Below are positions 16,217 through 24,054 of a DNA stretch of 64,000 bases, in pieces. How positions within the stretch are numbered: position 1 is the first letter of the stretch; every line of letters begins with the position of its first letter. The DNA lies in contig NZ_RSEC01000058.1 of NCBI RefSeq assembly GCF_003937945.1, positions 496,001 to 560,000 on the forward strand. Reading direction: 5' to 3'. The notes under the pieces were generated by a model that made no database searches, was not told where the DNA came from, and saw nothing but the letters and a program-made list of their open reading frames with translations. Source of the stretch: Amycolatopsis eburnea. GTDB taxonomy: Bacteria; Actinomycetota; Actinomycetes; Mycobacteriales; Pseudonocardiaceae. The position numbers and the translations under genes were made by a program.

Positions 16217-16936
16217 TCAAGCGTTTCCCGGTACTGGCGGCGCGTGCCCGTCCCGGAGGCTGGTGCCGGGCGCGAGCCGCTGCACCGCGTCCTCCATGTG
16301 CGCCTCGAGGAGCGCAAGCGCCGTCTCCTCGTCGCCGTCCCGCAGCGCCTGGATGAGCTTCGTGTGCTCTTCCACGCGCTCTTCGACCCGCTGGTAAGTG
16401 CCCTGCAGCGCGGTGAGGCACATCCGCGTCTCGATGAGGAGCGTCCGGGCCATCCGGACGAGCCGCTTGCTGCCCGAAGCGTCGATGAGGGCCTCGTGGA
16501 ACTTGAGGTCCGCGGTGGAGAGCGCGTTCGGATCGTCTTCACTCGCGGCGGTCGCCATCTCCGCGACGGTGTGTTCGAGCAGGTCCGCGATCCGGTCGCG
16601 GTCCCCGCCCCGAAGCGCGCGAAGCATCGCGGCGCGTTCGATCGCCGTTCGAGCTGCGTAAATGTCGTAAACGTCGCCGGGCTCGAGGTCGATCACGAAC
16701 AGCCCGCGGTGCCGCTCACTGCGGAGGAGCCCCTCGGAGACCAGGTGCTGCATGGCCTCCCGGAGCGGCCCCCGTGACACCTGGAACCGTGCGGCCAGCT
16801 CGGTTTCGCCGAGCTGGGTCCCGGGCGGGAGGGCGCCGGTCATGATCGCGTCACGCAGCTGGCGGGCGATGACGGCGGCCGTCGACTCGCGGCTGACCGG
16901 CTCGATCTCGGGCAGCGTGCCCGGCGGCAGGGCCAT
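16217..16936 (-). CDS. GntR-family regulator, FCD subfamily
   Basis: Transcription regulator of 239 residues. The N-terminal winged HTH (about 15-80) includes QLGETELAARFQVSRGPLREAMQHL. The C-terminal all-helical FCD domain binds a small organic acid, usually with a metal held by Asp and His residues, here around DLKFHEALIDASG and VEEHTKLIQAL. It is the last gene of the minus-strand operon with the two racemase-fold proteins, starting one base after the stop of the nearer one. It is the obvious candidate to bind the three ATTGTYGACAAT palindromes of cluster A. Confidence 0.92.
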   Translation of the reverse strand: MALPPGTLPEIEPVSRESTAAVIARQLRDAIMTGALPPGTQLGETELAARFQVSRGPLREAMQHLVSEGLLRSERHRGLFVIDLEPGDVYDIYAARTAIERAAMLRALRGGDRDRIADLLEHTVAEMATAASEDDPNALSTADLKFHEALIDASGSKRLVRMARTLLIETRMCLTALQGTYQRVEERVEEHTKLIQALRDGDEETALALLEAHMEDAVQRLAPGTSLRDGHAPPVPGNA

Positions 16937-16937
16937 G

Positions 16938-17684
16938 TCAGGCGCTCCCGTCCGGCAGATGGCGGAAGAGGGCGCCGAGCGAGCGGACGAGGCGGTGCTG
17001 CCCGGTCAGGCGCAGCCCCTCCCACACCGTGACCTGGTTGGCGGTCAGCACGGGCTTCTTCAACGCGGCTTCGATGGCGTTGATCTCGGCGAGGGTCCGC
17101 ATCGCGGTGTCCGGCACGAGGACGGCGTCGGCGTCCGGGTGGTCGTGGCGCACGGCGAGCTCGACGACGGCCTCCGGGCTCATGGCGCCGACCTCGGCAG
17201 CCGTGATGATGTCCGCGCTCGCCATGGACACGACCTCGACGCCGCCGGCCTTGAGGAAGTCGACGAACAGCCGGGCGATGTCGTCCGGGTAGCTGGCGGC
17301 CACGGCGACGCGCTTGACGCCCAGGGCGCGCGCGGCGTGCACGAACGCGAAGGAGGTGCTGGAGGCCGGAACCCCGGCGACGGCGGCCAGGCGGTCGGCC
17401 TGGTCGCGGGCGCCGTCCCAGCCGTAGACGAAGCTGCCGCTGGTGCAGGCCCAGATGACCGCGTCGGGCTCGTGCTTCTTGAGCAGCCCGGCGCCGTCGG
17501 CGAGTCGGCTTTCGCTGCCGAGGTCGAGCAGTTCGGCCACCGCGTGCTTGTCGGTGCCGTAGATGTGCTCGACCGCGAGCCGGATGTCGCCTTCATCGGC
17601 GGCCATCCCGCCGAGCAGCTGCTCGGCCAGCGGGTAGTCGTCTTCGGCCGCGTGGTCGGGGTAGATGAAGCCGATCGTGGTCAC
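16938..17684 (-). CDS. Asp/Glu racemase-fold protein (maleate isomerase/arylmalonate decarboxylase group), one catalytic Cys only
   Basis: Protein of 248 residues in the Asp/Glu/hydantoin racemase superfamily. The first conserved Cys is present as C80 (VIWACTSGSFVYGWDG). At the second position, where its neighbour has SCTNLPT, it reads PDTAMRT, so Asp192 replaces the Cys. The chemistry may therefore differ from two-Cys isomerases. GTG 17684 is chosen because GGAGG lies five bases before it. The palindrome ATTGTCGACAAT is 22 bp upstream. It precedes the GntR gene by one base and follows another racemase-fold gene. Confidence 0.85.
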   Translation of the reverse strand: MTTIGFIYPDHAAEDDYPLAEQLLGGMAADEGDIRLAVEHIYGTDKHAVAELLDLGSESRLADGAGLLKKHEPDAVIWACTSGSFVYGWDGARDQADRLAAVAGVPASSTSFAFVHAARALGVKRVAVAASYPDDIARLFVDFLKAGGVEVVSMASADIITAAEVGAMSPEAVVELAVRHDHPDADAVLVPDTAMRTLAEINAIEAALKKPVLTANQVTVWEGLRLTGQHRLVRSLGALFRHLPDGSA

Positions 17685-17705
17685 GGAACCTCCGGAGGGA
17701 CGCAA

Positions 17706-17717
17706 ATTGTCGACAAT
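17706..17717. promoter_or_regulatory. GntR/FCD-type operator (copy 2 of 3)
   Basis: ATTGTCGACAAT is a perfect 12-bp palindrome just upstream of the ribosome site of the racemase-fold gene ending at 16938. Placed here it would repress the downstream racemase-GntR unit, giving autoregulation. Confidence 0.78.
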
Positions 17718-17818
17718 GCTAGAGGGGTGGTCAAGGAAAGCCTTCACGACCTGCCGGGCGCTCCCCGACATGTTCGTCCACGTCGGGGTCGCTCCGGGCG
17801 CCGGGCGGGCGCGCTCTC

Positions 17819-18559
17819 TCACGACACGTCACGGAGCCACTTCCCGGGTCCGACGATCGGGAGGCCCATCCGTTGCAGGCACGCCCACATCGTCAGCTGG
17901 TTGGCGGTGAGCACCGGCTTGCCGAGCGCGGTCTCCAGCGGCTCGATCAGGTCGTAGGTGGGGAGGTTGGTGCAGCTGACGAAGATCGCTTCGGCGGCGC
18001 CGTGGTCGGCGGCGAGGATGCGCTCGGCGATGGTCCGGTAGCTGACCTTCCAGATGCCGCCGCCCAGGCCGAGGTGGTCGCTGGCGACGGTCTCGACGTT
18101 CAGCTCGCCGAGGAAGTCGTGCAGGGCCTGGGTGAGGTCGCCGTCGTACGGCGTAAGCACCGAGACCCGGTGGAGGTCGAGCTGGTGCAGCACCTCGGCC
18201 AGCGCGCCCGAAGTGGTGACGGCGTCCGGCGCGCCGGCGTCGCAGATCGCCTTCGTCAGCGAGCGCTCGTAGTCGACGCCGTTGACGAAGCTGCCGGACG
18301 TGCAGAGGTAGGCGACGACCTCGGGCTCGACGTGCAGGACGTCGCGGGTGGCGCTGGCCAGGTGGTGGCTGTCGCTGACGAGGCGTGCCATCTCCATGCT
18401 GACCGGCACCGGTTCGTACGGCGTTCGGGCCAGGTGGAGGGACACCTCCATCGGCACCCACCGCCAGAGTTCGCGCTCCAGCGCGAGGTCGAACGGGGCG
18501 ATCACACCGATGCCCCGCTGGGCGAGCGGGCCGTCGAACGCCAGGAAGTCGAAATCCAA
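17819..18559 (-). CDS. Maleate cis-trans isomerase/Asp-Glu racemase-fold protein with both Cys
   Basis: Protein of 246 residues of the same superfamily as its downstream neighbour, keeping both catalytic Cys: C86 (VAYLCTSGSFVNGVDY) and C195 (IFVSCTNLPTYDL). This two-Cys pattern is that of maleate isomerases and Asp/Glu racemases. Possible substrates are maleate or a substituted malonate or aspartate derivative. It starts 66 bp from the third cluster A operator (18625-18636), shared with the divergent 2-hydroxyacid dehydrogenase. A 134-bp gap with operator copy 2 separates it from the next gene. Confidence 0.85.
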   Translation of the reverse strand: MDFDFLAFDGPLAQRGIGVIAPFDLALERELWRWVPMEVSLHLARTPYEPVPVSMEMARLVSDSHHLASATRDVLHVEPEVVAYLCTSGSFVNGVDYERSLTKAICDAGAPDAVTTSGALAEVLHQLDLHRVSVLTPYDGDLTQALHDFLGELNVETVASDHLGLGGGIWKVSYRTIAERILAADHGAAEAIFVSCTNLPTYDLIEPLETALGKPVLTANQLTMWACLQRMGLPIVGPGKWLRDVS

Positions 18560-18624
18560 GGCTCAGCCTCCGGAATACGTCTGCACTTGATGACACGTCC
18601 GGTGCTCCGGGGGGCGTTCCTCGG

Positions 18625-18636
18625 ATTGTTGACAAT
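18625..18636. promoter_or_regulatory. GntR/FCD-type operator (copy 3 of 3)
   Basis: ATTGTTGACAAT, extended to GATTGTTGACAATC, lies between the divergent racemase-fold gene (start 18559) and the 2-hydroxyacid dehydrogenase (start 18664). The sequence is identical to copy 1. Its position, 28 bp before the GTG of the dehydrogenase, would block that promoter. Confidence 0.78.
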
Positions 18637-18663
18637 CATACGAGCCGCTTTTACCGTGTCAAC

Positions 18664-19662
18664 GTGATCGCCTCGGAAAACCAGGAAGCTCCGGTCCTGG
18701 CAGTGCTCTGTGGCGAGCACCGCCCACCGGACATGCGTGCTGTCGAATCCGGGGCGGTCGTGCGTTACACGGACGCGGCGGGCCTGGCCGAAGCGCTGGC
18801 CGGAGCCGACGCGTTGTTCGTCTACGACTTCCTCTCCACGGCCGTGCCGGGGGCCTGGCACGCAGCCGACCGCCTGCGCTGGCTGCACATCGCGAGCGCG
18901 GGCGTCGACCCGGTGCTGTTCCCCGGGCTGGTGGAGAGCGACGTGGTCCTCACGAACTCGCGGGGAGTCTTCGACGGCGCCATCGCGGAGTACGTGCTGG
19001 GCGTCGTCCTCGCGTTCGCGAAGGACTTCGCGCGCTCGCACGACCTGCAGCGCGAGCGCCGCTGGCAGCACCGCGAGAGCGAGCGCATCGCCGGGCGTGA
19101 GGTGCTGGTCGTCGGCACAGGGCCGATCGGCCGGGCCATCGCGCGGCTGCTGCGCGCCGCCGGAATGCGGGTGAGCGGTGCCGGGCGCCGGGAGCGCACC
19201 GGGGATCCCGACTTCGGTGTCGTGCACGAGTCCGCGCGGCTCACCGAGGTGCTGCCGCACGCCGACTACGTCGTCGCCGTGGCGCCGCTGACCGAGCACA
19301 CCAAAGGCATGTTCGACGCGCGCGCGTTCGCCGCGATGAAGCCGTCGGCGCGGTTCGTCAACGTCGGCCGGGGCGAGCTGGTCGTGACGTCCGACCTGGT
19401 CGACGCGCTGCGGAGCGGGTCCATCGCCGGCGCCGCGCTCGACGTGTTCGACACCGAGCCGCTGCCGCCGGAAAGCCCGCTGTGGAGCATGGCGGACGTG
19501 CTGGTCTCGCCGCACATGTCCGGTGACTTCGCCGGCTGGCGGAACACGCTCGTCGAGGTGTTCTCCGAGAACTTCCGCCGCTGGCAGGCTGGGGAGCCGC
19601 TGCGCAATGTCGTCGACAAGACGCTCGGCTACGTGCCGTCGGGGAACCAGGGAGCCGGATGA
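18664..19662 (+). CDS. D-isomer-specific 2-hydroxyacid dehydrogenase
   Basis: NAD(P)-dependent 2-hydroxyacid dehydrogenase of 332 residues. The Rossmann motif VLVVGTGPIGRAIARLL is followed by the catalytic Arg in FVNVGRGELV, Glu in VFDTEPLPPESP and His in LVSPHMSGDF. It would interconvert a 2-keto and a D-2-hydroxy acid. The GTG at 18664 has no clear ribosome site, and with the operator so close the mRNA may be leaderless. Its stop overlaps the amidase start (ATGA), so the two form an operon. Confidence 0.9.
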   Translation: MIASENQEAPVLAVLCGEHRPPDMRAVESGAVVRYTDAAGLAEALAGADALFVYDFLSTAVPGAWHAADRLRWLHIASAGVDPVLFPGLVESDVVLTNSRGVFDGAIAEYVLGVVLAFAKDFARSHDLQRERRWQHRESERIAGREVLVVGTGPIGRAIARLLRAAGMRVSGAGRRERTGDPDFGVVHESARLTEVLPHADYVVAVAPLTEHTKGMFDARAFAAMKPSARFVNVGRGELVVTSDLVDALRSGSIAGAALDVFDTEPLPPESPLWSMADVLVSPHMSGDFAGWRNTLVEVFSENFRRWQAGEPLRNVVDKTLGYVPSGNQGAG

Positions 19663-21041
19663 ACGACAGGATGCTGACCGCCAGTGAGCTCGTCGCCGCC
19701 TACGCGACCGGCGAGCTTTCGCCGATCGAGGCGACGCAGAACGCGCTGCAGGCCATCGAAGCCCGGGACGGCGAGTGCAATGCCTACTGCCTCGTCGACG
19801 CCGACCAGGCGCTCGAGCAGGCCAAGGCGTCCGAGATCCGCTGGCGGGACGGGAACCCGATCGGCTGGCTCGACGGCGTGCCCGCGTCGATCAAGGACAT
19901 GTTCCTCACGCAGGGCTGGCCGACCGTCCGCGGCTCGCGGAGCATCAGCCCGGATCAGCCGTGGGACGTCGACAGCCCGGTCGCCGCGCGGATGCGCGAG
20001 GCGGGACTGGTGCTGCTGGGCAAGACGACCACGCCCGAGATCGCGTGGAAGGGCGTCACGGACAGCCCGCTGTGCGGCATCACGCGCAACCCCGTCGACC
20101 CCTCGAAGACGGCCGGCGGGTCGAGCGGTGGCAGCGCCGCGGCGGTCGCGGCCGGGATGGGCGAGCTGTCGGTCGGCACCGACGGCGGCGGCTCGGTGCG
20201 GATCCCGGCGTCGTTCTGCGGCATCGTCGGGCTCAAGCCGACGCACGGGCGCATCCCGCTGTACCCGGCGAGCCCGTTCGGGCCGCTCTCGCACGCCGGG
20301 CCGATGGCGCGCTCGGTGGACGACACCGCGCTGCTGCTGGACGTCCTGTCGATTCCGGACCACCGCGACCCGGCCGCGCTGGCGCCGCCGGTGGCGTCGT
20401 ACCGCGAGGCCGTCCGGCGGGACGTGCGCGGCCTGATCGCGGCGTTCTCGCCGACGCTCGGCTACGTCGACGTCGACCCGGAGGTGGCGGCGATCGTCGC
20501 CGCGGCGGTGCGCGCGCTGGGGGACGCGGGACTGCACATCGAGGAGACCGATCCCGGGTTCGCGGACCCGAAACCGGCGTTCGACATCCTGTGGTCGTCG
20601 GGCGCGGCGAAGCTGCTCGGCACGTTCCCGCCGGGTTCCGAGGAGCGGACCGACCCGGGCCTGCGCGAGGTCTGGGAGCTCGGCAAGACGTGGAGCGCGA
20701 GCGACTACCTCGACGCGACGGCCGAACGCGCGGCGCTCGGCATCCTGATGGGCGAGTTCCACACGCGCTACGACGTGCTGATCACCCCGACCGTCCCGAT
20801 CGCGGCGTTCGAGGCGGGCCACAACGTGCCGCCGGGCAGCGGGCTGAGCGAGTGGCCGGAGTGGACGCCGTTCACGTACCCGTTCAACATGACGCAGCAG
20901 CCGGCGATCAGCGTCCCGGCGGGGCGGACGTCGGCGGGGCTGCCGGTGGGCTTGCAGATCGTCGGCCCGCGCCATTCGGACGACCTCGTGCTCGCCGTGG
21001 CGAAGCTGCTGGAGGAAGTGCGGCCCTGGTCGCCCAGCTGA
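19659..21041 (+). CDS. Amidase (amidase signature family)
   Basis: Amide hydrolase of 460 residues with the Ser-cisSer-Lys triad of the family: Lys79 (GVPASIKDMF), cis-Ser155 in the glycine-serine loop TAGGSSGGSAAAVAAG, and nucleophile Ser179 (TDGGGSVRIPASFCG). It would release ammonia from a carboxylic amide, plausibly the entry or exit step of the cluster A pathway. It is co-translated with the 2-hydroxyacid dehydrogenase. No signal peptide is visible, so it acts in the cytoplasm. The substrate is unknown. Confidence 0.92.
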   Translation: MNDRMLTASELVAAYATGELSPIEATQNALQAIEARDGECNAYCLVDADQALEQAKASEIRWRDGNPIGWLDGVPASIKDMFLTQGWPTVRGSRSISPDQPWDVDSPVAARMREAGLVLLGKTTTPEIAWKGVTDSPLCGITRNPVDPSKTAGGSSGGSAAAVAAGMGELSVGTDGGGSVRIPASFCGIVGLKPTHGRIPLYPASPFGPLSHAGPMARSVDDTALLLDVLSIPDHRDPAALAPPVASYREAVRRDVRGLIAAFSPTLGYVDVDPEVAAIVAAAVRALGDAGLHIEETDPGFADPKPAFDILWSSGAAKLLGTFPPGSEERTDPGLREVWELGKTWSASDYLDATAERAALGILMGEFHTRYDVLITPTVPIAAFEAGHNVPPGSGLSEWPEWTPFTYPFNMTQQPAISVPAGRTSAGLPVGLQIVGPRHSDDLVLAVAKLLEEVRPWSPS

Positions 21042-21097
21042 CCCCCTTAGGGTGAAACGGCGGCCGGAGCGGGGAAAGCTGTGCCACTGTCGGCCGG

Positions 21098-21355
21098 GTG
21101 ACCGCTGAAGTCTGGCGCTACGAACGAGCCATCCCGACCACCGACGCGACCGGGCGGCCCACCCGGGTCGTGGTCGGGCTGGTCGAGCAGGGCAACCGCT
21201 TGTCGGCGGCCCTGCGCGTGGACGACGGCAAGGCCGCTCTCGTGCCCCTGGAAACGGGTGGCGAGCTGCTGAAGGCGCTGCGCGAAACGCTGGAGAGCTG
21301 GTGGCGTCTCGACGGCCACCGCGATCTGACCCCGGAGCCCCGCGCGAGCCGTTAA
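21098..21355 (+). CDS. Hypothetical protein, 85 residues
   Basis: Small soluble protein beginning with GTG at 21098 (VTAEVWRYERAIPTTDATGR). I do not recognise a family. It contains a predicted beta-rich first half and a C-terminal helix (GELLKALRETLESWWRLDG). Codon use matches the host. The TAA stop overlaps that of the convergent MFS gene in TTAA (21352-21355). No ribosome site is clear, so it may be leaderless. Confidence 0.6.
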   Translation: MTAEVWRYERAIPTTDATGRPTRVVVGLVEQGNRLSAALRVDDGKAALVPLETGGELLKALRETLESWWRLDGHRDLTPEPRASR

Positions 21356-22578
21356 CCCACGTCCGCCGGGCTCCGGCGCCGGCGGACCAGGCCGCGGACC
21401 TGGGGGTGGACGGCGACGAGTGCGGTCGCCGCGACGACCAGGGTCGCGCCGCCGAGCAGGGTCGCTTCGCGGCCGGCGTGCTCGGCCAGCGGGCCCGCGG
21501 CGATCTGGCCGAGCGGCATCGCGATGAACGAGCCGAGCATGTCGTAGGAGTACACCCGGGCGAGCTTCTCGGGCGGGATGTTCTCCTGCAGGGAGACGTC
21601 CCACGCGACGGCGAACTGCTCGATCGCGACGCCCGCGAGGAACATCGCGAACAGCAGCGGCAGCAGGTACGGGGTCTGGCCGAGGGCGAACATCGGCAGC
21701 GCGTCGACCGCGGTCAGCGCGACGCCGATCAGGAGCATCCGCCGCGGTTGCCAGTGCGCCGCGACGACGCCGCCGAGCAGCGACCCGGCCGTCTGGACGG
21801 CCAGCGCGAGCCCCCAGCCGGTGCGGCCGAAGGCGTCGTCGGCGACCAGCGGGCCGATCACCAGCAGCGCGCCCGCGTTCACGGCGTTGACGATCATGAA
21901 CTGCAGCACCACCAGCCACACCCAGGACCGCGCGCGGAACTCCCGCCAGCCTTCGCCGAGTTCGGCGAGGGGGCGGCTGCCGGGAACCCGTTCGCCGCGC
22001 GGCAGCCGGATCCGGCGGTACGCCACCGCGGCGGCGAGGAAGAGCACGGCGTTGCCGCCGAGCGCCCAGCCGGACCCGGCGAAGGCGACGAGGACCCCGG
22101 CGAGCCCGGCGCCGGCGATGCGGCCGGCGTTGGAGAGCAGCCGGACCAGCGCGTTCGCCTGCGCGAGCTGCGACGCCGGGACGGTCAACGGCGTCAGCGA
22201 AGCGGCGGCGGGCAGCGAGATGGCCGAGACCGCGCCGTTGACCAGGCTGAGCCCGACCAGCAGCGGGATGGACGCGAAGCCGCAGAGCACACTCGCGGCG
22301 ATGGCGGCCTGCGTGAGCGCGGCGGCGGTTTCGGTGCCCTGCAGGATCACCGACCGCGGCAGCCGGTCGGCCAGCATCCCGCCGAACAGCACGAGCAGCA
22401 CGTTGGCCAGCGACCGCGCGCCGACGACGATGCCGAGGTCCACGGCCGAGCCGGTCAGATCGACGACGGCGAAGGCGAGCGCGAAGGGCGCGACGGCGTT
22501 GGCGAAGTCGGCGAACGTCCGGCCGGTGACGAGGGCGCGGAAGCGGTTTTCGCGCAGCGGGGCGAGCAGTGGGAGCAC
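21352..22578 (-). CDS. MFS transporter, MFS_3/enterobactin-exporter-like
   Basis: Major facilitator transporter of 408 residues with about 12 membrane segments. The N-terminus LRENRFRALVTGRTFADFANAVAPFALAF and the motif GGMLADRLPRSVIL (motif A region, about 66-79) are typical of the MFS_3 exporters common in actinobacteria. The GTG start at 22578 is 80 bp downstream of the ArsR gene on the same strand, so the ArsR protein is the likely controller. The substrate is not predictable. Confidence 0.87.
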   Translation of the reverse strand: MLPLLAPLRENRFRALVTGRTFADFANAVAPFALAFAVVDLTGSAVDLGIVVGARSLANVLLVLFGGMLADRLPRSVILQGTETAAALTQAAIAASVLCGFASIPLLVGLSLVNGAVSAISLPAAASLTPLTVPASQLAQANALVRLLSNAGRIAGAGLAGVLVAFAGSGWALGGNAVLFLAAAVAYRRIRLPRGERVPGSRPLAELGEGWREFRARSWVWLVVLQFMIVNAVNAGALLVIGPLVADDAFGRTGWGLALAVQTAGSLLGGVVAAHWQPRRMLLIGVALTAVDALPMFALGQTPYLLPLLFAMFLAGVAIEQFAVAWDVSLQENIPPEKLARVYSYDMLGSFIAMPLGQIAAGPLAEHAGREATLLGGATLVVAATALVAVHPQVRGLVRRRRSPADVG

Positions 22579-22657
22579 GGGACTGGTCCGATTCTGGGAG
22601 CGGGTGGTCGGGGACGGGGCGTTCAGGAGCGGGAACAGCGGTTGCCGGACAGTGCGC

Positions 22658-23179
22658 TCACTGCGGTTCCGCCGAACCGGCCGTCAGTTCGAACAGGGCG
22701 ACGCTGGCGCTGATCCGGACCGTCCCCGGCGTCCGGGGTGGCTGGGCCGCGTCGTGCAGCTCCTGGCTCAGCTCGGTCGCCTGCTTCAGCAACCGCGCCC
22801 ACACCTCCGGGGCCACCCACAGCTCGGCGTCGGTCAGGGACGCCGGTCGCTGCGCGGCGCGCGAGTCCGCGCGGCGCAACAGCTCTGCCGCGATCGCCTT
22901 CGTCAGCAACCGCTCTTCGCCCGGGTCGCGGCTCGTGAGGCGCCTGCCCGACTCCGGGTTGTGCCGGTAGCGCTTCGCGCGGCCGCCGCGGATCTCGACC
23001 TCCTCGGCCACCTCGAGCAGGCCGGCGTCGTGCAGGCGGCGGAGGTGGTAGCTGGTGTTCGCCTGCGTCTCGCCGAGTTCGCGCGCGGCTTCGGCGGCGC
23101 TCATCGCCGTCCCCGTCAGGAGGGACAGGATGCGCATGCGGAGCGGGTGGGCCAGTACCCGGAGGTGGTCGTGGGGCAT
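22658..23179 (-). CDS. ArsR-family HTH regulator
   Basis: Winged-helix regulator of 173 residues. The HTH at the N-terminus reads LAHPLRMRILSLLTG, then AAEAARELGETQANTSYHLRRLHDAGLL, with the wing before RAKRYRHN. The C-terminal 100 residues are helical and lack an obvious metal-binding Cys pattern, so it is probably a ligand-responsive rather than metal sensor. It lies 47 bp after pqqB and 80 bp before the MFS gene on the same strand. A CAAAGAGTTATTTG near-palindrome (23202-23215) precedes it and may be its operator. Confidence 0.9.
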   Translation of the reverse strand: MPHDHLRVLAHPLRMRILSLLTGTAMSAAEAARELGETQANTSYHLRRLHDAGLLEVAEEVEIRGGRAKRYRHNPESGRRLTSRDPGEERLLTKAIAAELLRRADSRAAQRPASLTDAELWVAPEVWARLLKQATELSQELHDAAQPPRTPGTVRISASVALFELTAGSAEPQ

Positions 23180-23226
23180 GGGGATCAGTCTGCCACAACC
23201 GTCAAAGAGTTATTTGGGGGTCTCGC

Positions 23227-24054
23227 CTAGAGCGAAAACTCCGCTCCGTCCGCGGGCAGCAGGGCGCCCGCGGCGAGCACGGCGGCGTGTTCGGCGGACG
23301 CCGGGTCCAGCACCGGGTTCGTGTTGTTGAGGTGGGTGAACGCCCAGGGCCGCCCGGCGATGCGGGCCAGGCTCGCGGTGATCGGCAGGTGACCCATCGC
23401 GAGCTGGTCCGGTCCGCCGACCCCGGCCATCTCGTCCGGTGCGTAGAACGTCCCGTCCAGCAGCACGAGATCCGCGTCCGCGACGAACGCGTCGAAGCCG
23501 GCGGGCCAGCTCTTCAGGCACGGCGCGTAAACCAGCACACCGCCGGTCGCGCCGTCTTCGATCCGGTAGGCGACCACCGACGGCCCGGCCTCGGCGGCGG
23601 ACACGTACTTCGGCTTCTTGTCGCTCACCGGCAGCACCCGGACGTGCAGCCCCGGCAGGTCCGCCGGGGACGACCAGGTCCAGTCCCCGTAGCTGTCGGC
23701 GATCTCGCGGAACGGCGTCAGCGCACGCAGCACCGCGTCCGGCGCCCACACCGGGAGCCCGCCCGCCTCGCGGAGCATCAGCAGGCCGAGCGCGTGGTCG
23801 AGTTCGGCGTCGGTGAGCAGCACCCCGCGCAACGGGATGTCCCGCGGGCCCGGTCCGGCGCGCAGCGCCGGTGTTCCGAGGATCTGCGCGCGGATGTCCG
23901 GCGAGCAGTTGAGCAGGAACCAGCCGTCGCCGTCCGCGCTGATCGCGACGCAGTCCTGCGTCCGCGGCGGCAGCCCGGCCGTGCACCGGCGGCACGCGCA
24001 GTTCCACTGCGGACAGCCGCCGCCCGCCGCGGTGCCGAGCAGGATCACCTTCAC
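23227..24054 (-). CDS. pqqB: Pyrroloquinoline quinone biosynthesis protein PqqB
   Basis: Metallo-beta-lactamase-fold oxygenase of PQQ biosynthesis, 275 residues, thought to hydroxylate the Glu-Tyr-derived intermediate. PqqB hallmarks are GTAAGGGCPQWNCACRRC near the N-terminus, with Cys residues for a structural zinc, and HLNNTNPVLDP near the C-terminus in place of the usual lactamase histidines. The GTG start overlaps the pqqE stop (GTGA). It is the last pqq gene of this operon, unlike the pqqABCDE order of many proteobacteria. Confidence 0.94.
   Translation of the reverse strand: MKVILLGTAAGGGCPQWNCACRRCTAGLPPRTQDCVAISADGDGWFLLNCSPDIRAQILGTPALRAGPGPRDIPLRGVLLTDAELDHALGLLMLREAGGLPVWAPDAVLRALTPFREIADSYGDWTWSSPADLPGLHVRVLPVSDKKPKYVSAAEAGPSVVAYRIEDGATGGVLVYAPCLKSWPAGFDAFVADADLVLLDGTFYAPDEMAGVGGPDQLAMGHLPITASLARIAGRPWAFTHLNNTNPVLDPASAEHAAVLAAGALLPADGAEFSL

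Noticed and set aside
15731-16777. 348-codon plus-strand frame including WADE repeats
   Set aside because: Its second half is antisense to the clear GntR gene and its first part is off-frame within DUF4262; only the repeat itself is noteworthy.
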